DNA of 64,000 nucleotides from Nitrospirota bacterium. Its GTDB lineage: Bacteria > Nitrospirota > Nitrospiria > Nitrospirales > UBA8639. Position 1 is the first letter of the stretch; each line of letters begins with the position of its first letter. Under the pieces are notes generated by a model. It was not told where the DNA came from, searched no databases, and saw only the letters and a program-made list of their open reading frames with translations. The position numbers and the translations under genes are program-made. The DNA lies in NCBI GenBank assembly GCA_011088105.1, contig JAALKI010000013.1:3265-67264 (forward strand), given 5' to 3'. Positions 43,965 through 52,245 of this stretch are shown here, piece after piece.

Positions 43965-45262
43965 TGTCGAAATTCATCCAATGCTCGCTGTTGTATGGCC
44001 TGCCGTTTTTGAGCCTTATCACGGATCGTCTTAGGAAGAGGCGGAAAGAGGCCAAAATTGGTGTTCATGGGCTGAAAGTACTTGGGGTTACTGGTTGTAA
44101 TGTGATGAATCAATGCTCCGTGAGCTGACTCTAACGGTGGTGAGACCAAAGGCTGTCCTGCCAGCCCTCGTGCAGCATTGAGCCCTGCGAGGCCTCCTGT
44201 AGCAGCTGATTCAACATAGCCTTCTACTCCAATGAGACAGCCCGCTAAGAACGTGGTCCCCTTAACTTTCAATTGAAGCGTGTTCTTCAGAAGTGTGGGT
44301 GAATTGACAAATGTATTTCGGTGGATGCTCCCATACCGCAAAAATTCAGCTTGTTCCAACCCGGGGATCATGCGAAATACATTCCGTTGTTCAGGGTAGG
44401 TGAGTTTCGTTTGAAATCCCACCATATTGTACGAAGAGCAATGCTGGTTTTCGGCCCGCAGCTGCAACACGGCATGTGGACGTCGTCCGGTTTGTGGATC
44501 AACGAGCCCAACAGGTTTTAACGGGCCAAATAACAAGGTTTGACGTCCTCGCTCTGCCATCACTTCTACGGGGACACATCCTTCAAAATATGGAACCTGT
44601 TCAAAATCTTTGGGTTGAACCTTTTCTGCGGCCATCATGGCATCGTAAAAGGCATTGTAGGTTGTTTCATCCATAGGACAATTGAGGTAGTCCGCCCCAC
44701 CTTTTCCGTAGCGGGAGGCTGCGAAGATCTTATCGTGGTTGATGGACTCAGAATCAATAATTGGAGAGATGGCATCAAAAAACGACAGGTGTTTGGAATA
44801 GGTCAAGGCTGATAATGTTTGAGCCAATCCGTCTGATGTGAGAGGTCCGGTCGCGAGGATACAGAGACAATCATCTGGAATGTCGGTGATTTCTTCACGA
44901 AGAATCCGGATGTTGGGATGTCCCTCCAAGGTTTGGGTGATTTCCAACGCGAACGCGTCCCGATCCACGGCTAAGGCTGCTCCCGCAGGCACACGGGCCT
45001 GTTCAGCCGCATGAATGGTCAGCGAGTTGAGATGACGCATTTCATCTTTGAGGATGCCAGGGGCGCTGACGCTATCGGCTGATCCAAGGGAATTGGAGCA
45101 GACTAACTCAGCCAAGTTGCCAGTTTTGTGCGCAGCGGTGCCTCGTTTGGGGCGCATTTCATACAAGGTCACTCGCGCCCCTCGATTTGCGGCTTGCCAG
45201 GCAGCTTCACTGCCCGCCAATCCCCCGCCAATAATGACAATATCGTCTCGCATCGTCCCCAA
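43937..45262 (-). CDS. trmFO: tRNA U54 methyltransferase, folate/FAD-dependent
   Basis: A 441-residue FAD protein that makes ribothymidine at tRNA position 54 using methylene-tetrahydrofolate. The dinucleotide fold is IIGGGLAGSEAAWQ, followed by TLYEMRP and NLAELVCSNSLGS. The catalytic region YFEGCVPVEVMAERG and GCLIGVEGYVES are present. It heads the trmFO-xerC-hslV-hslU-argB group. Confidence 0.96.
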   Translation of the reverse strand: MGTMRDDIVIIGGGLAGSEAAWQAANRGARVTLYEMRPKRGTAAHKTGNLAELVCSNSLGSADSVSAPGILKDEMRHLNSLTIHAAEQARVPAGAALAVDRDAFALEITQTLEGHPNIRILREEITDIPDDCLCILATGPLTSDGLAQTLSALTYSKHLSFFDAISPIIDSESINHDKIFAASRYGKGGADYLNCPMDETTYNAFYDAMMAAEKVQPKDFEQVPYFEGCVPVEVMAERGRQTLLFGPLKPVGLVDPQTGRRPHAVLQLRAENQHCSSYNMVGFQTKLTYPEQRNVFRMIPGLEQAEFLRYGSIHRNTFVNSPTLLKNTLQLKVKGTTFLAGCLIGVEGYVESAATGGLAGLNAARGLAGQPLVSPPLESAHGALIHHITTSNPKYFQPMNTNFGLFPPLPKTIRDKAQKRQAIQQRALDEFRQWTTQYEIL

Positions 45263-45327
45263 AATCCTTTATTCATGCATAGTATGGACTAATTCTTTCT
45301 TCTGTCAAGGTAAAGAAAAAGGAAGGA

Positions 45328-46965
45328 TTAACGCACGGAGGAGGACGAATTCGCAGGTTTGGTCAGGGGTGTGGGGTCAGAGGGTTTTCTTGATCGGAGT
45401 ATCTGTTCGAGCGTTAACAGCGCATCGCGGCCGGAGTTGCGTTCAATGCCTTGACTCAACGAATTGTCGGCATAGGTATGTCCCTGTTGTTGTGTGGCGC
45501 TTTGTTGACTCAAGCTGCCAGACCAGGGTCTGGGGTCATGACTGCCATGCTTCCGGTTCCAGGCTGCCAAGCAGGCCTTAGCAATGATCTTATTAAAGGG
45601 GGCAGGGTTGTAGAGCATTTTTTTAACGTTCCATGGGGTTAGACTCAAGGGGTTATATCCGCCAGAGAGATATCCTTCGGAGAGAAGGCGTTCCTCCAAG
45701 TCCGTATTGGGTTGAATGCCTAAGAAAAACATGAGAGGAAAGACACGATCTTCGCCAAGAATCGAGGCAACAACTTTGTATGATTCAATACTTTGTAAGA
45801 GGCTTTCCTCGGTTTCCTCAGGTGAGTTCAGCGAATAATTCAGAATAACTCTTCCCGTGAACCCTGCATCGCGCAAATGTCGGCAGCCTTCATAGACATG
45901 TTCCAGCTTAAATCCCATATGCAGGCTATTGAGGACACGTTGTGATCCTGCAGTGATGGCGACTTCTAAATCCCCCACTCCTGATTGAACCATGAGCTTG
46001 GCTAAGTCAGCGGTAATGAGTGAGGTCCGAATGTATCCAGACCATTCAATCTCGAGTTTCTCTCGAACAATGCGTTCGAGGATTTCCGTACATTGCGGGT
46101 AGGCGTCTTTCCCGGTGATAAACTGAGCATCGGTAAACCAAAAGCGTCTGGCGCCCCACTGATGGTAGTACTGAGAAATATCGTGCACGACATGTTCAGC
46201 TGGTCTATATCGAACACGCTTGCCTTCTATGTATGGATACAGGCAAAACGCACAATCGTACGGGCAGCCCCGTTTACTTTGCACGCCAATACATTCTCCC
46301 ACATATTCTTTGTATTGAGGAAAGATTGAGGTTAAGTAGGGAAGGTCAACGGTCAAGGCGTCTAGCAAGGCAGGCGTATGTTTGGTACCTTTGGTCACCG
46401 TGCCTTGTTCTCGAATAATAAACCGCTCCTCGGTCAAGGGCTCGTCATTTAACACCTTGAGAATGGCATCCTCGCCTTCCCCTAGGATGCCAATTGTCCC
46501 TTCAGGTACTTTGTGAATTAATTGATCGGCAAATGCGGTGAATGCGCCACCGCCGATCATGATGCGTGTGGATGGATAGTTGTTTCGAATCAACCACGGA
46601 TACGACAAGTTCGTACGAATGTCTTGGTAGTAACGGTAGAGATTTTGTAATCCTTGAAATGAGGCCATCACGCGTTTTAGTGGGTTACTGGCGTAGTAAA
46701 AATTGAAGGCATGTTCCAAGGAGGCATCCCCTTCGTGGGGAGAAAAAATTTGAATGTCTCGCCAGGAAAAGCAGACAAGCTCCGGCTTGAACGCCTGCAT
46801 GGTGTCTCGGAGGGCTTGAGGCCGTTTCGATTTGGGATATAACGAGAGGTCTAAGATCTGTTGGCGAACATCTGGTCGTCGTCGGTGAATAAAGTCTGCG
46901 AGATAGGTGATGCCCGTTGGATAGACTTTTTTACATGGCAAAAAGATGTAGAGAACGGAATCCAT
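45328..46965 (-). CDS. B12-binding-domain radical SAM enzyme of unknown substrate
   Basis: A 545-residue protein. The N-terminal 200 residues form a cobalamin-binding-like fold (PTGITYLADFI, IMIGGGAFTAFAD, GEGEDAILKVL). The radical SAM motif is CPYDCAFCLYP at about residue 235, in the context GVQSKRGCPYDC typical of BchE-like enzymes. The last 80 residues are low-complexity Ser/Gln/Pro. The His of the B12-on motif DxHxxG is not evident, so cobalamin may bind base-off without it or not at all. It lies upstream of, and divergent from, the aminoethyl head-group cluster, with two genes between; a link is speculative. Confidence 0.82.
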   Translation of the reverse strand: MDSVLYIFLPCKKVYPTGITYLADFIHRRRPDVRQQILDLSLYPKSKRPQALRDTMQAFKPELVCFSWRDIQIFSPHEGDASLEHAFNFYYASNPLKRVMASFQGLQNLYRYYQDIRTNLSYPWLIRNNYPSTRIMIGGGAFTAFADQLIHKVPEGTIGILGEGEDAILKVLNDEPLTEERFIIREQGTVTKGTKHTPALLDALTVDLPYLTSIFPQYKEYVGECIGVQSKRGCPYDCAFCLYPYIEGKRVRYRPAEHVVHDISQYYHQWGARRFWFTDAQFITGKDAYPQCTEILERIVREKLEIEWSGYIRTSLITADLAKLMVQSGVGDLEVAITAGSQRVLNSLHMGFKLEHVYEGCRHLRDAGFTGRVILNYSLNSPEETEESLLQSIESYKVVASILGEDRVFPLMFFLGIQPNTDLEERLLSEGYLSGGYNPLSLTPWNVKKMLYNPAPFNKIIAKACLAAWNRKHGSHDPRPWSGSLSQQSATQQQGHTYADNSLSQGIERNSGRDALLTLEQILRSRKPSDPTPLTKPANSSSSVR

Positions 46966-46969
46966 GGAA

Positions 46970-47734
46970 TTATTTTACGGCGATGTGGATGGCCACGATT
47001 CCGCCTGTGAGGTTTCGATACTGCACGTGCTGAAAGCCAGCGTGCGAAAGCAGTTCAGCCAGGCGTTGCTGGTCGGGAAATGCCCGAATAGAGGCTGGGA
47101 GATATCGATAGACATCAGTATGGTCTTGGGCCACTTTGGTGCCAATCCATGGAAGAAGGTGAAATGAATACCAGTCATAAAGTGCGCGTAGCCCTTTGGA
47201 AAGAGGACGTGAAAACTCGAGGCAGACAAATCGTCCTCCTGGTTTCAGTACTCGAAAAATTTCGCAAAAGACCTTTGGGATGTCGCCGACATTCCGAATA
47301 CAAAAACCAGCGGTGACGGCATCAAAGACATTATCTTGAAACGTGAGTTGCTCTGCGTTCCCTTGGAAACAGGAAATCTGAGGGGTCAGTCCCAATTTAG
47401 TGAGTTTTCGCAACCCTTCTTTTAACATCGCGCCATTGAGGTCCATCGCGGCGACCGAACCCTGGTTGTTCATACGCTCGTGAAGAAGCATGGCCAAATC
47501 AGCCGTGCCTGCCCCAATATCTAAGGCGTGTCCAGTTTCCATTGGCGGAATGGCTTTGATGGCGAGACGTTTCCACCGGTGGTGTAGTCCGAAACTGAGT
47601 AGTGAATTATTCAGGTCGTAGGATTGGGCAATGGCCGTAAACATCCGTTGCACGGCTTGCTCTTTGGCTATTCCCGACCATTGAGAAACGATCTGGCCGG
47701 TAGGAGGGGAAGGAATTTTTTCCATAGCTGACAT
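46970..47734 (-). CDS. ubiE: Quinone-biosynthesis methyltransferase (UbiE/MenG)
   Basis: A 254-residue SAM-dependent C-methyltransferase that converts demethylmenaquinol to menaquinol (or the ubiquinone analogue). MFTAIAQSYDLNNSLLSFG and WKRLAI, then motif I ALDIGAGTADLA and FDAVTAGFCIRNV, are family hallmarks. I placed the start at 47734 to avoid overlap with queF; no clear ribosome site is seen. The polyprenyl synthase at 53235 acts earlier in the same pathway. Confidence 0.92.
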   Translation of the reverse strand: MSAMEKIPSPPTGQIVSQWSGIAKEQAVQRMFTAIAQSYDLNNSLLSFGLHHRWKRLAIKAIPPMETGHALDIGAGTADLAMLLHERMNNQGSVAAMDLNGAMLKEGLRKLTKLGLTPQISCFQGNAEQLTFQDNVFDAVTAGFCIRNVGDIPKVFCEIFRVLKPGGRFVCLEFSRPLSKGLRALYDWYSFHLLPWIGTKVAQDHTDVYRYLPASIRAFPDQQRLAELLSHAGFQHVQYRNLTGGIVAIHIAVK

Positions 47735-47751
47735 TATGTTTGACCGAAGTT

Positions 47752-48159
47752 CTATAGAAATTTGGCTTGGATGGTACTGTGGAGTCCGCCACGGGCGGTG
47801 AATTCGCCAGTGACCGTGGCCCATTGGGGTCGGCAGGCTTTGACGACGTCTTGGAGAATTCGGTTCACCGCATTCTCATAGAAAATGCCGAGATTTCGGT
47901 AGGCATGGATATATAGTTTCAGGGATTTTAACTCGAGGCAAGCCTGATCAGGCATATACTGGATCCGAATGGTGCCAAAATCGGGAAGACCGGTTTTGGG
48001 GCAGATTGCGGTATATTCTGGAACGTCAATTGTAATGTCATACCCTGTGTATTGATTCGGCCATGTCTCAATCTTCGGCAGTGTTGCCGTCAATCCACTT
48101 TTCGCATGAGCTTTGGTATATCGACGTGCAGAGCCGGAGCTATTCTTTAAGGGAGGCAT
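47752..48159 (-). CDS. queF: NADPH-dependent preQ0 reductase
   Basis: A 135-residue type I QueF that reduces 7-cyano-7-deazaguanine to preQ1 in queuosine synthesis. The nucleophilic Cys is in YTAICPKTGLPDFG, and the NADPH motif is ELKSLKLYIHAYRN followed by GIFYE. Its length is normal for the single-domain form. Other queuosine genes are not in the window. It is divergent from the decarboxylase cluster. Confidence 0.95.
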   Translation of the reverse strand: MPPLKNSSGSARRYTKAHAKSGLTATLPKIETWPNQYTGYDITIDVPEYTAICPKTGLPDFGTIRIQYMPDQACLELKSLKLYIHAYRNLGIFYENAVNRILQDVVKACRPQWATVTGEFTARGGLHSTIQAKFL

Positions 48160-48248
48160 AGTCAAAAGGGAATATGGCCGTATGATGATCTTTTCAAATG
48201 TAGAGGGTAAGCATACATCGTTGTTCCCTCTTCCTGCAATGATATTTA

Positions 48249-48277
48249 TTGAGAAAGGTGGTTCCCTTGGTTATAAT
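48249..48277 (+). promoter_or_regulatory. Near-consensus sigma-70 promoter of the decarboxylase-aminotransferase cluster
   Basis: The -35 box TTGAGA (48249-48254) and the perfect -10 box TATAAT (48272-48277) are 17 bases apart. Transcription would start near 48284, leaving a leader of about 95 bases before the first gene. Confidence 0.75.
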
Positions 48278-48381
48278 GGCACGCTTTCCGGCCGGCTGAT
48301 TCCTGATCGACCATTGCATTTCCGTTTTTCGTATCTGTTGGCCCCTACTCCAACGTTCTTGAGGAGAAGCTTTCTGCTGTG

Positions 48382-48879
48382 ATGATTGAGAGCGACGATT
48401 TTGTCAAGGCTTTGCAGGATATCGGGTTTGATTTCTTCACCGGTGTGCCAGACACGATTCTCGGAGGTATCATTGAGGTATTGGGGGAACGGCGTCTCTA
48501 TACGCCGGCTGTTCGGGAAGACGAGGCGGTGGCGATGGCGGCCGGCGCTTTTTTCGGAGGGAAAATCCCTGCAGTTCTCATGCAAAACTCAGGATTAGGC
48601 AATGCGTTGAATGTGCTCATGTCGCTGAATTTGATTTATCAGATACCCTCTCTCCTGCTTGTCTCGTGGCGTGGCTTTGAGGGGAAAGATGCTCCTGAAC
48701 ATTTGGTCATGGGGCAGACAATGCCCCAACTGCTGGAGACTATTCGCATTCCTCATCGAACATTGTCTCAAGAAACAATCATTGAAGATCTCAAATGGGC
48801 GGCTCAAACCTTTATGGCTCAACGTGTGCCGGTTGCTTTGTTATTGAAAAAAGGTATTGTGAAAGCTGTTCAACCTTGA
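48382..48879 (+). CDS. Sulfopyruvate/phosphonopyruvate decarboxylase, alpha-type subunit
   Basis: A 165-residue protein equal to the N-terminal (pyrimidine-binding) half of thiamine-diphosphate decarboxylases. FFTGVPDTILGG, REDEAVAMAAGAFFGGK (the Glu that activates ThDP), MQNSGLGNALNVL and LVSWRGFEGKDAPEH match ComD and the N-terminal half of phosphonopyruvate decarboxylase. It needs the partner subunit encoded at 49032. A GTG one codon upstream is also possible. Sequence alone does not decide between sulfopyruvate and phosphonopyruvate. The PhnW-like aminotransferase two genes on fits either product (sulfo- or phosphonoacetaldehyde). Confidence 0.85.
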   Translation: MIESDDFVKALQDIGFDFFTGVPDTILGGIIEVLGERRLYTPAVREDEAVAMAAGAFFGGKIPAVLMQNSGLGNALNVLMSLNLIYQIPSLLLVSWRGFEGKDAPEHLVMGQTMPQLLETIRIPHRTLSQETIIEDLKWAAQTFMAQRVPVALLLKKGIVKAVQP

Positions 48880-48883
48880 AGGC

Positions 48884-49003
48884 CTATTGAAAAAGACTGC
48901 TAGCGGTGTTCTCATTGCTTCTGAAGGCTCAACGTACTGGCCCGTACGCCTCACCTTCCTCGCAGCTTGCGGCCTTGCTGGACGATCTTTTTGACCAGTC
49001 CTT
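48884..49003. repeat. Imperfect palindromic repeat (REP/MITE-like)
   Basis: The left arm begins ATTGAAAAAGACTGC and the right arm ends GACGATCTTTTTGACCAG, which is close to its reverse complement. A central CGTACTGGCCCGTACG forms the tip. Arms of about 50 bases are roughly half identical. I recall very similar elements scattered in Nitrospira genomes. It sits in the 152-base gap between the two decarboxylase subunit genes and would fold into a long hairpin in their shared transcript. Confidence 0.7.
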
Positions 49004-49031
49004 ATGAAAAAATGATGGAGTTGACTTAACG

Positions 49032-49613
49032 ATGCAACCCGAAGAAGGTGTCATGCAAAGCCGTGCTCAGGCCATGAAGGCCTTACTGGAACTGATGTCG
49101 GATCAGGCGTTGATCATCTGTAATGGCTTTCCATCCCGAGAGGCCCACAAACTCTGTGAACGCGAGCAAAATTTTTACATGATTGGGTCTATGGGGGTTG
49201 CGGCTTCTATTGGGCTCGGCTTAGCACTGGCTCAGCCCCAGAAAACCGTAGTGGTTTTTGATGGTGATGGTAATGTGTTGATGGGCATGGGAACGTTAGC
49301 GACCATTGGTGCGTTACAGCCCCGTAATTTGATTCATGTGGTATTTGACAACGAGGTCTATGGAACGACGGGGAATCAACCCACCTATTCCCGTGTTGTG
49401 AAGCTGGACCACATTGCTAAATCTGCTGGCTATGTGAATGTCGAACGAGTGTGGGAACGGGAAGACATCATCTATGAATTTAAAGAGATGTTGGGAAACA
49501 CGGGGCCTAGCTTTCTGTTGATTAAGGTGAATGAGCAAATCGAGGATGCTGATCGCGTCTCAATTGAACCAGCAGATATGACGAAACGATTCAAAACGGC
49601 TGTCACTCCATAG
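49032..49613 (+). CDS. Sulfopyruvate/phosphonopyruvate decarboxylase, beta-type subunit
   Basis: A 193-residue protein equal to the C-terminal half of the same enzyme. It holds the ThDP diphosphate/Mg site GDGNVLMGMGTLATIG with the downstream N in FDNEVYGTTGNQPTY, and the family signature MIGSMGVAASIGLGLAL. A second ATG at 49053 has a better ribosome site (GAAGGTG) and may be the true start. In methanogens the split enzyme ComDE makes sulfoacetaldehyde; single-chain Ppd makes phosphonoacetaldehyde. Confidence 0.87.
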   Translation: MQPEEGVMQSRAQAMKALLELMSDQALIICNGFPSREAHKLCEREQNFYMIGSMGVAASIGLGLALAQPQKTVVVFDGDGNVLMGMGTLATIGALQPRNLIHVVFDNEVYGTTGNQPTYSRVVKLDHIAKSAGYVNVERVWEREDIIYEFKEMLGNTGPSFLLIKVNEQIEDADRVSIEPADMTKRFKTAVTP

Positions 49614-49639
49614 GCAAGAAACAGTTCTGAAAGGATGTC

Positions 49640-50731
49640 ATGATTCTTCTTAATCCCGGTCCAGTGAATGTGTCCGATCGCGTGCGTCAGGTACTTTTGG
49701 AGCCTGATGTTTGTCATCGTGAGTCCGAATGTGCGGAATTGATTGGTCATATTCGTACGAAACTACTACAGGCTTTTGTCCCAGGAGCCGAGGACGATTA
49801 TACGGCTATTGTGCTGACCGGATCGGGGACGGCGGCGGTTGAGGCGTCGGTGTTGTCCTCGGTGCCATTAGCCAAGCGTATCCTTGTGATCAACAATGGA
49901 GTCTATGGCCAACGATTATCGGCTATTGCAGGAACCCATCGGCTTGGGGTGCCTGAACTCAAGTTTGAGTGGGGGACATGTCCTGATCCAGAAAAGGTCA
50001 AACTGGCGTTGCAACAACATCCTGAAGTGGCGACGGTGGCCATGGTCCATCACGAAACGACCGTTGGTCTCATTAATCCTGTGGAAGAAATTGCAAAGAT
50101 TGTCGATGATGCAGGGCGCATTTTCGTGGTTGATGCCGTGAGTGGATTAGGTGGAGACCCTCTTGATATTGCGGGGACGCACATGTATGTAGTGGCGGGT
50201 ACAGCAGGAAAATGTATCCAAGGGTTTCCGGGTGTCTCATTTGCTCTTGTGCGGAAGGGGTTCATGGATCGGGCGCTGAAATATCCCAAACGCTCATGTT
50301 ACCTGAATTTGGCCAACTACTATGAAGCACAAGAAAAAGGGAGCATCCCCTTTACCCCAGCTATCCAACTCTATCGGGCCTTTCATGAAGCATTGGACGA
50401 GCTCTTGGAAGAAGGCGTTGCGAAGCGGATTGAACGATATGGTCGTATGGCTCATCTGCTTCGTCAACGAATGGGTGGGCTGGGCATTAACGCTGTCCTT
50501 GCGCCCGAACGGCAATCAAATTCTTTAACGGCTTGGTATCTGCCCGAGCATGTTCCCTATCAGGCCCTTCATGACGCTCTCAAGGCAAAAGGGTATGTCA
50601 TTTATGCTGGTCAGGGCCACCTTGAATCAAAAATTTTCAGGGTTGCCAATATGGGGGCGTTGACTGAACACGATTTTGAAGGATTCGTGTCGGCACTGGA
50701 AGCGATTCTTCCAAAGGTTATTGCTCGGTAA
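49640..50731 (+). CDS. PhnW-like class V aminotransferase
   Basis: A 363-residue PLP enzyme. LLNPGPVNVSDRVRQ, LTGSGTAAVEA, FVVDAVSGLGGDPLDI and the lysine-bearing VAGTAGKCIQGFPGVSF all match 2-aminoethylphosphonate:pyruvate aminotransferase and its relatives. It starts 26 bases after the beta subunit and would interconvert the aldehyde made by the decarboxylase with its amine: 2-aminoethylphosphonate if the substrate is phosphonoacetaldehyde, taurine if sulfoacetaldehyde. No phosphonatase (phnX) is present, which argues for synthesis rather than breakdown. Confidence 0.87.
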   Translation: MILLNPGPVNVSDRVRQVLLEPDVCHRESECAELIGHIRTKLLQAFVPGAEDDYTAIVLTGSGTAAVEASVLSSVPLAKRILVINNGVYGQRLSAIAGTHRLGVPELKFEWGTCPDPEKVKLALQQHPEVATVAMVHHETTVGLINPVEEIAKIVDDAGRIFVVDAVSGLGGDPLDIAGTHMYVVAGTAGKCIQGFPGVSFALVRKGFMDRALKYPKRSCYLNLANYYEAQEKGSIPFTPAIQLYRAFHEALDELLEEGVAKRIERYGRMAHLLRQRMGGLGINAVLAPERQSNSLTAWYLPEHVPYQALHDALKAKGYVIYAGQGHLESKIFRVANMGALTEHDFEGFVSALEAILPKVIAR

Positions 50732-50784
50732 TAGTCTAAGGTTCCCTCCATTAGTCAGTGAGAATCACCCGTTGAGAATCTTCA

Positions 50785-52245
50785 ATGGATCAAACCCTCG
50801 ATAAACCGGCAATCGAAACAATCGATACCGCTATTCTTCTCACTTCTGCCGGTGTCTTTGATGCTGAAGGACGGACTTCGTTAGAAAAAGGGCCCCTTAC
50901 CCGAGTGGGAGGCGTGACCTTGTTTGAACGGACACTGATGACGCTCCAACGTGGGGGCATCGCACAAGTGTTAATATTAGTAGGAGAAGAAGAACAGGCT
51001 CTTCGCCACTTGCTCAAGCAAGATGCGCGCATTCATATGACCATTCGATGGTTGCCTATTCGGGAATTTCCCCCGCTTCAACCTCAAACATGGAAAACCG
51101 TAGCCACGGGAATCAGCGGGTCCTGTATCGTGCTCGGTTGCCAAATGGTTTGTACGCCTTTACTGATTCGCCGTCTTCAAGAGAAAGGCCAAGGTGGGCG
51201 AGCGGTGGTCATGGTTGGAAAAACTTGTGCTGGAAGGGGTGTGCCCAATCCTGGTGTGTTCATCCCACCTCGTGGGATTTCGCAAAGGCTGTCTCAGCGA
51301 GTGGTCTTTCATGACTATAAAGGGATTTCCTCATCTGAGTCATGCCCACAGCCTGATTCCATGCCTGCAGCTGACTTGGTTGTTTTGCCGGCTCGTCTAT
51401 TAGGGATTTCTGGCTCCTGGAATATTCCCTCTGTCAGCCCTCTTCGATTGGCCCTCGAGCAAGCGGCTGCTGAAGAGACGATTCATGCCATTCTGGTCGA
51501 GCCCTCTGAGTATGTGGATGCGCGTGGGGTCTGCGGTCTGCAATCGGCTGAGTGTGCCTTGCTTCAGTCTCTCCAAACAGTGGAAGGTGGGCTGAATGGG
51601 TGGGTTGACCGGTATTTCAATAGAAAAGTTTCTGGTTGTCTGACGCGACTGTTTATCCGTTTCCGGTTCACGCCGAATATGATTACCATGCTTTCTCTTA
51701 TGATTGGGTTGGGCAGTGCGGGATGTTTCGGATGGGGGTCGTATCAAATGGGGCTGCTTGGTGCGTTGCTCTTTCAGTTGTCTGTGATCGTTGACTGTTG
51801 TGATGGTGAGGTTGCCCGCATAACCTTCAGCGAATCTTCTTTCGGCCAGGAGTTGGATATTATGGCTGATAATATCGTTCATATCGCAATTTTTGCGGGG
51901 ATTGCCTGGGGAAGTTTTGTGCAAGGGGTTTGGAGCGCCAGCCTGCTTCCTCTGGTTTTTGGAGGGATTGCGATGGCAGCCAATGGTCTTTCGTTTTGGG
52001 GTGTCCAACGTGTTCGCTTTCTGCAAGCAAAGCCTTTGCGATGGAGCCGTATACCAGAATGGGCTCAGACTCGGTTAGAGTGGTTACTGAGTAAAGTGGC
52101 CAATCGTGACTTTTCTATAGTGGTGATGGTCTGTGCGATTTTTTCGCTTCTTCCCTGGTTTCTGTTCCTCAGCGCTATTGGGGCAAGTCTGTTTGCCGTG
52201 ATCCTGCATTGGACTCTTCGCCGCGCACGCCTTGCCAGTGTTTAG
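50785..52245 (+). CDS. Nucleotidyltransferase-like domain fused to CDP-alcohol phosphotransferase
   Basis: A 486-residue two-domain membrane protein. Residues 1-260 resemble a sugar/polyol-phosphate nucleotidyltransferase, but the usual LAAGxGxR loop is degenerate (LLTSAGVFDAEGR). Residues 290-486 form a CDP-alcohol phosphatidyltransferase with the complete metal site DCCDGEVAR and GQELDIMAD, plus several membrane helices. The architecture is that of the bifunctional IPCT-DIPPS of hyperthermophiles. Here it follows the decarboxylase and aminotransferase genes, so it may activate and transfer an aminoethyl head group or make a polar lipid. Confidence 0.82.
   Translation: MDQTLDKPAIETIDTAILLTSAGVFDAEGRTSLEKGPLTRVGGVTLFERTLMTLQRGGIAQVLILVGEEEQALRHLLKQDARIHMTIRWLPIREFPPLQPQTWKTVATGISGSCIVLGCQMVCTPLLIRRLQEKGQGGRAVVMVGKTCAGRGVPNPGVFIPPRGISQRLSQRVVFHDYKGISSSESCPQPDSMPAADLVVLPARLLGISGSWNIPSVSPLRLALEQAAAEETIHAILVEPSEYVDARGVCGLQSAECALLQSLQTVEGGLNGWVDRYFNRKVSGCLTRLFIRFRFTPNMITMLSLMIGLGSAGCFGWGSYQMGLLGALLFQLSVIVDCCDGEVARITFSESSFGQELDIMADNIVHIAIFAGIAWGSFVQGVWSASLLPLVFGGIAMAANGLSFWGVQRVRFLQAKPLRWSRIPEWAQTRLEWLLSKVANRDFSIVVMVCAIFSLLPWFLFLSAIGASLFAVILHWTLRRARLASV

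Noticed and set aside
48276-48291. A perfect -24 element TGGCACG overlapping the end of the sigma-70 -10 box
   Set aside because: At the right distance the -12 region reads CCGG, lacking the required GC, so it is probably chance.
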